A stretch of 64,000 nucleotides of DNA. Origin: Verrucomicrobiales bacterium (GTDB lineage Bacteria; Verrucomicrobiota; Verrucomicrobiia; Limisphaerales; UBA11320). Positions 18,466 through 28,070 of this stretch are shown piece by piece (the stretch's first letter is position 1; every line of letters starts with the position of its first letter). The position numbers were made by a program, and so were the translations under genes. The stretch is taken from contig JAEUHE010000012.1 of NCBI GenBank assembly GCA_016793885.1, forward strand, positions 1 to 64,000, read 5' to 3'. The notes under the pieces were generated by a model, which saw only the letters and a program-made list of their open reading frames with translations, was not told the origin of the DNA and made no database searches.

Positions 18466-18483
18466 GATTACGATTACGATTAC
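18466..18483. repeat. (GATTAC)3 repeat filling the DUF1501-PPC gene gap
   Basis: Three perfect GATTAC units followed by a GATTTAC variant that contains the stop codon of the DUF1501 gene (18487-18489). The repeat occupies most of the short gap to the PPC gene start. It is the same hexamer as at 7577-7600. Confidence 0.8.
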
Positions 18484-18486
18484 GAT

Positions 18487-19830
18487 TTACGTGAACAGGT
18501 CGCGGATCAGGCGTCCATTGTTGACCAGCTGGACGGGACGTCCGGTGTTCGTGTGGAGCACTTGAGTAGGATCGATCCCCATTTTGGTGTAGATCGAGGC
18601 GGCGAAATCTTCGGGGCGATACACGCTCTCGGCGGCATGGTATCCTTTCGCGTCGGTGGCACCGATGATGTGTCCGCGGGGAACTCCTCCACCCGCCACC
18701 ATGACCGACATGGCGTGCGGCCAATGATCGCGTCCGGCATCCTTGTTCACCTTGGGAGTGCGTCCGAACTCTCCCAGCAACAGTACTAGCGTGTTGTCGA
18801 GCAAGCCTCGCTGGTCGAGGTCGCGAATGAGTGCGGCAACGCCCGTATCCATCCGCTTCCCGTGGTCCCCCTTGAAGGCGTCAAAGATCTTCGTGTGATG
18901 ATCCCAGCCCCCGTAATAGACCGTCACCCAGGACACACCCACTTCCACGAGCCGACGTGCCAAGAGCAATCGCTGTCCGAAGTCATGACGTCCGTAGCTG
19001 TCCCGGACTTTCTCCTCCTCGCGATGAATGTCGAAGGCCGCCTGCGCTTTGGGGGAGAGCACCAGATCCACGCCCTGCTGGTAGTATTGGTCGAAGGTCA
19101 CCGCCGGGTCTTCGGCCAGCTTCTCGTGGTAGCGTTGCATGTCATCCAGCGTGGTGCGCAGCTGTCGGCGCGAGGCGGCTCGGCTGCTGCTGATCTCCGA
19201 GGGCAGGACGACATCACGGACCTGAAAATTCTTATCGTTGGGGCTTCCGTTGATGACAAAGGGTGCGTGTTTGCCACCGAGGAAGTTGGGTCCTCCGCTG
19301 CGGGAGACCTGGGGCATCGACATGTAGGCCGGCATGCCCTCTCGAATGCCCCGCTCGTGGGCGACCACCGAACCGAACGAGGGATGAAAGGTGACGGAAG
19401 CACCGCAGGCGACGGGGACCGGAGTGGGGGCGCCGGTCATCATGTAATGGTTTCCACCGCCGTGATTGGGATCCTTATGGCAGATCGACCGAATCACGGT
19501 CATCCGATCGGCCACCTTCGCCAAATTCGGAATCGCTTCGCTGAAGCGGATACCCGGAACTGCCGTGGCCATGTCCTTGAATTCACCCCGGATTTCCTGA
19601 GGGGCTCCGGGTTTCGGATCGAACGACTCGTAATGGGAAGGGCCACCATCCAACCAGATCATGATGCAATTCATCCGGGAAGAGGACGACTTGCTCCCGG
19701 GGACGGGTGATGACGCCTGCGCTTGGAGACGGAGTAGATCGGTCAGGCCTAATCCGAGCAGGCCTCCGAGCCCCACCTGGAGAAAGTCTCTTCGCGGCAT
19801 CCCGGCACAATTGCGGTTTAAACCGAGCAT
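18487..19830 (-). CDS. DUF1501 Tat-exported protein
   Basis: A 447-residue DUF1501 protein. A Tat signal (MPRRDFLQVGLGGLLGLGL; twin arginines at residues 13-14) is followed by IMIWLDGGPSHYESFDPKPG, VIRSICHKDPNHGGGNHYM, YYGGWDHHTKI and LLGEFGRTPKVN, all hallmark segments with conserved His and Asp residues that would coordinate metal in a sulfatase-like fold. Upstream partner of the PPC-domain protein. Probable periplasmic or surface location. Closest in style to the planctomycete/verrucomicrobial copies often speculated to handle sulfated or phosphorylated polymers; no activity is proven. Confidence 0.87.
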   Translation of the reverse strand: MLGLNRNCAGMPRRDFLQVGLGGLLGLGLTDLLRLQAQASSPVPGSKSSSSRMNCIMIWLDGGPSHYESFDPKPGAPQEIRGEFKDMATAVPGIRFSEAIPNLAKVADRMTVIRSICHKDPNHGGGNHYMMTGAPTPVPVACGASVTFHPSFGSVVAHERGIREGMPAYMSMPQVSRSGGPNFLGGKHAPFVINGSPNDKNFQVRDVVLPSEISSSRAASRRQLRTTLDDMQRYHEKLAEDPAVTFDQYYQQGVDLVLSPKAQAAFDIHREEEKVRDSYGRHDFGQRLLLARRLVEVGVSWVTVYYGGWDHHTKIFDAFKGDHGKRMDTGVAALIRDLDQRGLLDNTLVLLLGEFGRTPKVNKDAGRDHWPHAMSVMVAGGGVPRGHIIGATDAKGYHAAESVYRPEDFAASIYTKMGIDPTQVLHTNTGRPVQLVNNGRLIRDLFT

Positions 19831-20005
19831 GGATTAGTCAAGTTAAGCAGTTTGGGTGAGGCTTGTGAAGCCTCAATGTAGTTTGGACGAAGCCAATCGA
19901 CTTCGATTCGATCATTTGCACTTGAGCCAGGCAATGAACTCGATACCTTGGCGCGCATTCACGACTGTTGGCACTCAATACCGACTCAATTCTCTCCTAA
20001 CACAC

Positions 20006-21736
20006 ATGAGCCAGAGCAAGAACAAGTCCTCCCCGCGACGTCCTTCGACCTCGTCGCGCACGTATGTCCTTGGAATCGACTTCGGCACGCTGTCAGGGAG
20101 GGCTCTGCTGGTAGATGCGGTTACCGGAGAAGAGGTGGCGACGGCGGTCCATGAATATCGGCATGGCTCGGTGGAGGAGCGGTTGCCCGGCTCTACCAAG
20201 CGCCTTCCTCCGGAGTTCGCCCTGCAGCATCCTGGCGACTACCTGGAGGTGTTGGAACGGACCATTCCCCGGGTGTTGGCCGACGCGGGAGTGCGTGGAG
20301 AGCAGGTATTGGGCATTGGGACCGACTTCACCTCGTGCACGATGCTCCCAACCCGGGCCGACGGACGACCTCTCTGCTTCGAGACGCGGTGGCGTCGCGA
20401 GCCGCATGCCTGGGTCAAACTGTGGAAACATCACGCCGCCCAGCCGGAAGCGGACCATATCAATGCGGTTGGCTTGAAGCGGAAGGAGGAATTCATCCGG
20501 GCCTATGGCGGACGCTACTCGAGCGAGTGGTTCTTCTCCAAGTTGCTGGAGACGGTTCGACAGGCGCCGGAAGTCTATGATGCGGCGGATCGCTTCATCG
20601 AGGCCGGAGATTGGATCGTCTGGCAGCTGTGTGGCTCGGAGCGAAGGAACCTTTCGGCCGCCGGGTTCAAGGCTATGTGGGTGTATCCGGATGGGAAGGG
20701 TGGGTGGACCTATCCGTCGGAAGCGTTCTTTCGAGCTCTTCATCCCAAGCTCACCCGAGTGGTTGCGGAGAAACTGGGTGGTACGCCTTTGCCCCTCGGT
20801 GCCTGCGCCGATGGACTGACGGCCGCGATGGCCCAGAGGCTGGGGCTTAAAGCGGGTACCCCGGTTGCGGTGGGAAATATCGATGCCCATGTAGCGGTGC
20901 CTGCTTGCGGCGTGGGCCGCTCCGGCGAGTTGGTCATGATCATGGGAACTTCGACTTGTCATCTGCTGGTTGGCGACCGCAAGCAATCTGTCGAGGGTGC
21001 TTGCGGCGTGGTGGATGGCGGCGTCGTCGCGGGATCCTGGGGGTATGAAGCCGGACAGGCGGGAGTGGGGGATCTGTTTGCCTGGTATATGAAACACGGA
21101 GTGCCGGCGGAAGTGGATCAGCAGGCGCGCCAGCAGGGAGTGGATCGATATCGCTATCTGGAGACCCGGGCGGCCGCGCTGCAGCCGGGGGAATCAGGTT
21201 TACTGGCTCTCGACTGGTGGAACGGGTGTCGATCCGTCCTGATGGATTCTGAGCTCAGCGGCCTGCTGTTGGGAGCGACCCTCGGAACCCGACCGCACGA
21301 GATTTATCGGGCGATGATCGAGGCGACCGCCTTTGGGACTCGACGCATCATTGAGGCTTTTACCTCCCAGGGGGTGGCCATTCGACGGTTGGTCGGATGC
21401 GGTGGGTTGGCCAAGAAGAACCCGTTGCTCATGCAAATCTACGCGGATGTGACCGGTAGGCCGATCCAGGTGGCATCCTCAGAGCAGGCTTGCGCTTTGG
21501 GTGCGGCGATGCACGGCGCGGTGGCCGCTGGGCTTTATCGTGATGTGCGCCAAGCGGCGCAGCGGATGGCGCGGATTGAAGCCAAGTCCTATCGGCCCAA
21601 CCCGAAGCACAAGCGCGTGTATGACTCGCTCTATTCCGAATACCTGCGCATGCACGACTTTTTCGGTCGCGATCCTCAGAGCCCCATGAAGCGCTTGCGC
21701 CAGCTGCGCAAGAAAGCCCTGGGACTCACTCGTTGA
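20006..21736 (+). CDS. araB: Ribulokinase (FGGY family)
   Basis: ATP-dependent sugar kinase that phosphorylates L-ribulose to L-ribulose 5-phosphate in L-arabinose breakdown. The product is 576 residues, close to AraB (about 566). Evidence: N-terminal YVLGIDFGTLSGRALLVD, the ribulokinase-specific GTDFTSCTMLP and WKHHAAQPEADHIN segments, MIMGTSTCHLL, and the C-terminal nucleotide-binding GCGGLAKKNPLLMQIYADV. The ATG at 20006 is chosen because the upstream 50 codons of open frame have no family match. No araA, araD or araC-like gene is in the window, so it is an isolated kinase here. Confidence 0.9.
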   Translation: MSQSKNKSSPRRPSTSSRTYVLGIDFGTLSGRALLVDAVTGEEVATAVHEYRHGSVEERLPGSTKRLPPEFALQHPGDYLEVLERTIPRVLADAGVRGEQVLGIGTDFTSCTMLPTRADGRPLCFETRWRREPHAWVKLWKHHAAQPEADHINAVGLKRKEEFIRAYGGRYSSEWFFSKLLETVRQAPEVYDAADRFIEAGDWIVWQLCGSERRNLSAAGFKAMWVYPDGKGGWTYPSEAFFRALHPKLTRVVAEKLGGTPLPLGACADGLTAAMAQRLGLKAGTPVAVGNIDAHVAVPACGVGRSGELVMIMGTSTCHLLVGDRKQSVEGACGVVDGGVVAGSWGYEAGQAGVGDLFAWYMKHGVPAEVDQQARQQGVDRYRYLETRAAALQPGESGLLALDWWNGCRSVLMDSELSGLLLGATLGTRPHEIYRAMIEATAFGTRRIIEAFTSQGVAIRRLVGCGGLAKKNPLLMQIYADVTGRPIQVASSEQACALGAAMHGAVAAGLYRDVRQAAQRMARIEAKSYRPNPKHKRVYDSLYSEYLRMHDFFGRDPQSPMKRLRQLRKKALGLTR

Positions 21737-21750
21737 CTGGCTTGAGTAGG

Positions 21751-21880
21751 CATCCTGCCTGCCAGTGGCAACCACGCTGACTTTTGCACCACAGAGTTTT
21801 GCGAGGGCTATGTTCTCGCATTTTCCAACCATGGCTCCGTGTCGCGTCTTCCAGCCCCGCCACCACCGGCAGGCAGGATG
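21751..21880. repeat. Inverted repeat downstream of araB
   Basis: CATCCTGCCTGCC (21751-21763) is repeated in reverse complement at 21868-21880; with one mismatch the arms extend to 18 bp (21751-21768, 21863-21880). The araB-sialidase gap (21737-22326) has no credible gene. This repeat and the next element account for its structure. Confidence 0.6.
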
Positions 21881-22055
21881 TCCGATACCATCACAGGACC
21901 ACACCTTTTTCCGATTGCAAGCGGAGGTCCTCCTTTTCTGAAATTTCTCGTTGGGAAAAAGTGGGGGAGCGGCAAAAACATCCAGGAATGTTCATTGTCC
22001 ATTCCGGGGGGGTGTGACTAAGCCCGCGAGAGTGCGTTTCCGCGGCTGTGGAACT

Positions 22056-22221
22056 CTCCCGACTCCGTCGGGTGCTGAAAAGCGGTAGAGGTCTACCGGA
22101 CTATGGAACTATAAACCTCATCGGACCGCTTCACGGGCAACTCCAAGATGCTTCGCGAGCCGCTTGACGCTATGGAGTGCTGTAGCCCTCTACAGCTTTT
22201 GCCCCCCGACGGAGTCGGGAT
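22056..22221. repeat. 166-bp nested palindromic element
   Basis: The two ends are perfect 15-bp inverted copies, each itself a palindrome (CCCGAC-TCC-GTCGGG at 22058-22072; CCCGAC-GGA-GTCGGG at 22205-22219). Just inside each end is a second hairpin: CGGTAG-AGGT-CTACCG at 22083-22098 and GCTGTAG-CCCT-CTACAGC at 22179-22196. The whole element folds back over about 50 bp per arm with mismatches. It has no reading frame. This architecture suggests a non-autonomous mobile or REP/BIME-like element. Confidence 0.75.
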
Positions 22222-22326
22222 TCGTTGTCCTCACCCGCATCTTCATCACACCCCTGCGGGATGCATCCAAAACCGGGACTGGACCAAGGGGGAGAAATCG
22301 GGTGTGCTCGAGCTTAACACGCACCT

Positions 22327-23409
22327 ATGCACCAGCCCTTGATGACTCCATGGATTTGCCTTCTCTGCTTCGGAATGTTTCAGGCTGCGTTTTTGGCGGG
22401 GGCCGCCGACTCGGATGCCGCTCCCGTTTCCGTGGGCCCCAAACCCATCATGGTCTGCCAGGACGCTGGTGCAGGAGCCTACGAAGCCTTCCCTGACGTT
22501 TGCCGGGTGCGCGACGGACGATTGATGGCGGTGTTCTATGCGGGGTATGGACATGTCGCATTGCCCTCTCCCAAACTTCCGCGTGGCGGACGCATCAGCT
22601 CTTGTTTTTCGAGTGACGAAGGACGGACCTGGACTCCGGCTCAAACGCTCTACGATGGGCCGAACGACGATCGAGATCCTTCCATTGTGCAGCTTAAGGA
22701 CGGACGTCTGCTATGCAGCTTCTTCTCCTTGGCTGGGGACGACACCGGCAAGCTGCCGTATGTCGGCCTGGGAAGCTGGATCGTCGTATCTTCGGACTTG
22801 GGGGCCACTTGGTCGGAGCCGCAGCGCCTCTCTCAGAAGTATTATTGCAGCTCGCCGGTTCGGGAGCTTGCCAGCGGACGACTGATCCTGGGGCTTTACA
22901 CGGAAGAGAATGACTCCGCTCGCGGTGCAGTCACTTTCAGTGATGACGGGGGCAAGACCTGGAGTGCCGAGGTCGACATTCCGAACTCGGGCATGCGGTT
23001 GGACGCCGAAACCGATGTCCTGGAACTGAAGGATGGGAAATTGTTTGCCGCGCAGCGCGCAGATCGAGGTAAGCCGATGGCTTTTTCCCTATCTTCCGAT
23101 CAAGGCCGCACTTGGTCGCCTTCCCAAGCCTTTAATTTCCCGGGGCATTGTCCTTACCTGCATCGGACCGTGGATGGCATCATACTGCTGGCGCATCGGG
23201 TGCCGCAAACCAGCCTGCACTACAGTCTGGATGAGGGACGCACGTGGAGCAAGAACGTGGTTGTGGATACCGTGGGGGGTGCCTATCCCTCGATGGTCAA
23301 CTTGAGGGATGGATCAGTCCTGATTGTCTACTACGAGGAGGGAGACGGATCCAGCATTCGCGCGAGGCGTTTTCGAGCCACCCGCAACGGAATCGAGTTT
23401 CAGCCGTAG
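22327..23409 (+). CDS. Secreted sialidase-family (BNR/Asp-box) protein
   Basis: A 360-residue exported six-bladed propeller. A signal peptide (residues about 8-26) is followed by five Asp boxes (SSDEGRTWT, SSDLGATWS, SDDGGKTWS, SSDQGRTWS, SLDEGRTWS). This is the exo-alpha-sialidase superfamily; the arginine triad of true sialidases cannot be confirmed by eye, so the substrate may be another sugar or the protein may only bind. Start ATG at 22327; an ATG six codons in is also possible. Its last 10 bases overlap the 3' end of the convergent synthase gene. Confidence 0.82.
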   Translation: MHQPLMTPWICLLCFGMFQAAFLAGAADSDAAPVSVGPKPIMVCQDAGAGAYEAFPDVCRVRDGRLMAVFYAGYGHVALPSPKLPRGGRISSCFSSDEGRTWTPAQTLYDGPNDDRDPSIVQLKDGRLLCSFFSLAGDDTGKLPYVGLGSWIVVSSDLGATWSEPQRLSQKYYCSSPVRELASGRLILGLYTEENDSARGAVTFSDDGGKTWSAEVDIPNSGMRLDAETDVLELKDGKLFAAQRADRGKPMAFSLSSDQGRTWSPSQAFNFPGHCPYLHRTVDGIILLAHRVPQTSLHYSLDEGRTWSKNVVVDTVGGAYPSMVNLRDGSVLIVYYEEGDGSSIRARRFRATRNGIEFQP

Positions 23410-24434
23410 TTGGGCTGGCGACTGCCGATGAGCGATCGAAACCAGGTTCGGGCGATCAGCGCCAGTTTTTGAAAACGATTCAGGCGGATTAGTTCAGGTT
23501 GAAACACATTGAACTCGGCGCGTTCCAGTTTCTCCAATAGACGCCAATAAACCGAGCCCATGAGTTCCGCGGCCACCATCGATCGGCGGTCTTCCTCGGG
23601 GAGTGCTTGAGCCGCTTGGCGATAGAAGGCCCGGGCCCGATCCGCGACAGATCGAGCCAATTGCCGGTAGGCTTGGGAGTATTGGTGGGCGAGGATCGAA
23701 TCTGTAGTGACCCCGAACCGTTGTAGATCCTCTTGGGGAAGATAAATTCTTCCGCGTTCCGCGTCGCCCTTCACATCACGAAGAATGTTGGTGAGTTGCA
23801 GCGCTTTACCCAAATGCAGGGCGTACTCGCGGCAGCGGGGATTGTGGTAGCCAAAGATCTCGATGCTGAGCAGCCCGACCACGGAGGCCACTCGATAGCA
23901 GTATTCCTCGAGATCCGCCTGGGTATGGTAGCGGGTGATTTCAAGGTCCATCTCGCAGCCGCGAATGAGTTCGCTGAAGAGTTCGAAAGTCAGGCCGTAT
24001 CCTCGGATGACCGGTTGGAGCTCCCGATTGACTGGAAACTTGGGAGTGCCCTCCGGCTGACACGCAAGTTTGACGTCCTGACGCCAAGCTTCGAGTTGAC
24101 GGCGCCGCTCAGGAATGGGGACCTCTTCGTTATCGGCAACATCATCGACCTCGCGGCAAAATGCATAGAGAGCAGCCATGGCATCCCGCCGGGGTTTGGG
24201 GAGTAGCACGAAGGCGAGAGCCAGATTGGATGCGCTTTTCTTGGTAATTTGCTGGCTCTGTTCCACATCCAGCTCTTTGGGGGCGGCGGGGGATGAGTCT
24301 CGAGGTGCGGTGGTTTGGCTGGAGGGAGGGGTGGAAGCGGCGGATGATGACTCAACAACTTCTGCGACCCCGCCCTTGCCTGGCAAGGTAGGGGACTCAG
24401 ATCGGCCGTGAGGCTGCCCGGTGCTTCGAGTCAT
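23400..24434 (-). CDS. Squalene/phytoene synthase-family enzyme (HpnD/CrtM-like)
   Basis: Trans-isoprenyl diphosphate synthase that joins two prenyl diphosphates head-to-head. Both aspartate-rich metal motifs are present: AFCREVDDVADN and NILRDVKGDAERGRIYLPQEDL. RIYLP and the spacing resemble HpnD (presqualene diphosphate synthase) and CrtM. A disordered Ser/Pro-rich N-terminus of about 60 residues is unusual. ATG at 24434 gives 344 residues; a GTG at 24473 would add 13. It is the last gene of the operon with the two-component system. It is the only candidate in the window to feed the C30 carotenoid genes at 45-53 kb; hopanoid or squalene synthesis is an equally plausible role. Confidence 0.85.
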   Translation of the reverse strand: MTRSTGQPHGRSESPTLPGKGGVAEVVESSSAASTPPSSQTTAPRDSSPAAPKELDVEQSQQITKKSASNLALAFVLLPKPRRDAMAALYAFCREVDDVADNEEVPIPERRRQLEAWRQDVKLACQPEGTPKFPVNRELQPVIRGYGLTFELFSELIRGCEMDLEITRYHTQADLEEYCYRVASVVGLLSIEIFGYHNPRCREYALHLGKALQLTNILRDVKGDAERGRIYLPQEDLQRFGVTTDSILAHQYSQAYRQLARSVADRARAFYRQAAQALPEEDRRSMVAAELMGSVYWRLLEKLERAEFNVFQPELIRLNRFQKLALIARTWFRSLIGSRQPNYG

Positions 24435-24493
24435 GCTGCGTTCCAACCTCGATGTCAGCCTACCCGGGGGCACTAGTAAAGCTCAACCCGAGC

Positions 24494-24933
24494 TTAACTC
24501 TTGGCGTCCGCTGGGCCGGCATTGTCCTGCGGAGGATCTTCCTGTCGCATGGGCGGCAGCCCTCCTCGTTCTTTGAGCGTGGGATTGCGTGGCCGATTTT
24601 CGGGATGTCGGGATCGGCGGCGTCGCTTGCCTCCGGACGAGGATCGGCTCTCCCCGTCGTACAGCACGCCGCTGCGTCGGCCGAGACGATTGTGGGCGGG
24701 TTTGCGAAAGATCAGCGCCCAGCCGAAGAGGATGGCGGCCAGGATGCCCACGACGACAAGCAGGATGAGAATCTCGGTAGGGCCGCCGAGGTGGCTGCGA
24801 AAAGGGGAAAGCAGCGCGGGAGCTGGTGGGGGTGCATGGATGGCTCCGGTGGCGGGCTGGGCCGGAGCGGCCGGCGCCGGAGTCGGGGCCGCGTCAGCTC
24901 CCGTTGAGCTATCCGCATAGAGAACGATCGTTT

Positions 24934-24937
<4 letters not shown>
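24494..24937 (-). CDS. Small single-span membrane protein, unrecognised
   Basis: A 147-residue protein with a Pro/Ala-rich N-terminus, one clear transmembrane helix (residues about 55-77, ILILLVVVGILAAILFGWALIF), then a basic, Ser/Arg-rich tail. No family is recognised. Its start overlaps the stop of the response regulator by 4 bp, so it is translationally coupled to it, and the synthase gene starts 59 bp after its stop. It may be an accessory of the sensor system or an unrelated small envelope protein. Confidence 0.6.
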
Positions 24938-26360
<1,423 letters not shown>

Positions 26361-26364
<4 letters not shown>

Positions 26365-28013
26365 TGAGGGACTTTCGTCAGGGCCCGAGTGGGAAAGATG
26401 AGGATGAATCGAGAGCCATGTCCGGGTTCGGATTCCACCCGCACGGTCCCTCCGTAAAGGCTCATATTTTGTTTTACAATCGCCAGGCCCAGGCCGCTGC
26501 CTTTGTCCTTGGTGGTGAAGTAAGGCTGAAAGACCTGGTTCGCCCTTTCGGCTGGGATGCCGGGGCCGTTGTCGGCGATGGTCACGCACAAGGAGTCGCC
26601 ATTCCGCTGGACTTCGGCACTGATTTGGATCTCACCCTGGCCGAACAACGCCTCGCGCGCATTCAACAGGATGTTTGAGAAAATATCGCCGAGATGCTGT
26701 CGTTGCATCCATAAGCTCGGCAGGTCGGGCCCGAACTGTTTGACAATTTGAGTGGAGTACTTCGCGACCGGGGGGAACACTTCGTGCAGCACGCGCTCGA
26801 TCTCCTCAACCACATCTAGTTTCTCCACCCGCCCCTCCTTCAATTGGGCGTAACCCATGAGACGGGTGATTACCTGGTCGGCGCGGTTGATCTCCTCGCG
26901 AATCATCTCGAGCTGATGCTCAGCCGCCTCGCGCTTGCCAATGCGCAGGCTCCGTTCGAGGTTGTAGACAGTGGTGTTGATGATTCCGAGCGGGTTCTTG
27001 ATCTGGTGGGCGATCTGGGCGGCGAGCCGCGCGGCCACGTCGAGTTGCTGCTGTCGCGTAGTCAACTCCCGGGCATCCTCCTCAGTCTGTCGCTGCTTCT
27101 CCAGAAGCACCTGGAGGCCGTAGCAGCAGACGGTCAGGAGCATGAGCAGTGCGATGCGGAGGAGGAACGGCTCAGCCGGCCCCGAACTGCTCGAATGGTA
27201 AACGACCGAGCGTTCTGGGATCCGTTCATCCGGTAGCACCGCGTAGTTGTTGGAAAGATCCAGAGTTCCCGCGGTGACATAGAGCAGGATCGTCAGCAGG
27301 TTCAGCAGCAGTTGAGGCCGAGCCAGCGGAAGACTCATGCTGTTGCGAAGGATCAGTCCAGGAAACAGCCAAAACACGATGCTGGCGAACCCTTCGGTGA
27401 GATAGGTCAGTGAGGCCACAAAAATCGCGTCCAGGCTGCTGATCACCAGGATGACACCTTGAATATGGCGTAGCCTCAGGCCGAGGGTTTTGGGCCGTAG
27501 AAGCAGAAAGGCGGCCGGGACATTGATCAGAATGTAGACGACCAGCAGCCAGCGCAACGCCCGATATCCTTCGTTAAAGCTGTCCCCGCTGGCAGCTCCC
27601 GGATCGACTTCAACCCGCAGTGAAGGCGGCTTGGCTGGCACCGGGGCATTCGTGGCGAGGGTGTCAGGAACACCGTTGGTCAGGACAGGTTTGGTCAGCG
27701 CTGGGCGGGTGCGGTTTCGTCCCTGGGTAGTATCGAGGCTGGCGACGGGCGCGAAGACATACCATGACACGATCAGCACCAGCAGTGTCTTGACCGGAAG
27801 AATAATGTTCTGCTCCACGGACCGCAGGCGGAGGGCCTGCTGCTCCGGTGGGGGATGAATATCCCGAACCAGTTCTATGAGCTTTCGCGCATTGTCCCGC
27901 CACCGGCGATGAGTTCGACGGTAGTGCGATAGCCCCGGAGCCTCCTCGCTTTTAGGCGCAGGTTCAGGCGTAGCCGGGGCAGCGGATTTAGCTATTTCGA
28001 GCTCCGTCGGCAT
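26361..28013 (-). CDS. Membrane sensor histidine kinase
   Basis: A 550-residue kinase with a basic cytoplasmic N-terminus, one early membrane span (about 71-92), a roughly 60-residue extracytoplasmic loop, then four or five further spans (about 150-300), a coiled-coil, and a kinase core. The phosphorylated histidine is His336 in AAQIAHQIKNPLGI; N-box NILLNARE, G1 DNGPGIP, and GSGLGLAIVKQNM follow. It resembles NtrB-type kinases that partner NtrC-like regulators, as here. The signal sensed by the membrane part is unknown. It starts 57 bp from the divergent SNF2 gene, so promoters overlap. Confidence 0.92.
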
Positions 28014-28070
28014 GCCTTTCGATTGGACAGGAAAGAGGCCTAAGTGTCACGCCCTGTGTGAGGGAAGATT

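Noticed and set aside
19856-20005. In-frame extension upstream of ribulokinase
   Set aside because: Fifty codons with no family match; length with ATG 20006 agrees with AraB.
20093-21097. 334-codon open frame opposite ribulokinase
   Set aside because: Shadow of the clearly recognised araB frame.
26365-26589. Longer N-terminus for the NtrC-type regulator
   Set aside because: The 75 codons overlap the kinase 3' end in another frame and precede the receiver domain without homology.
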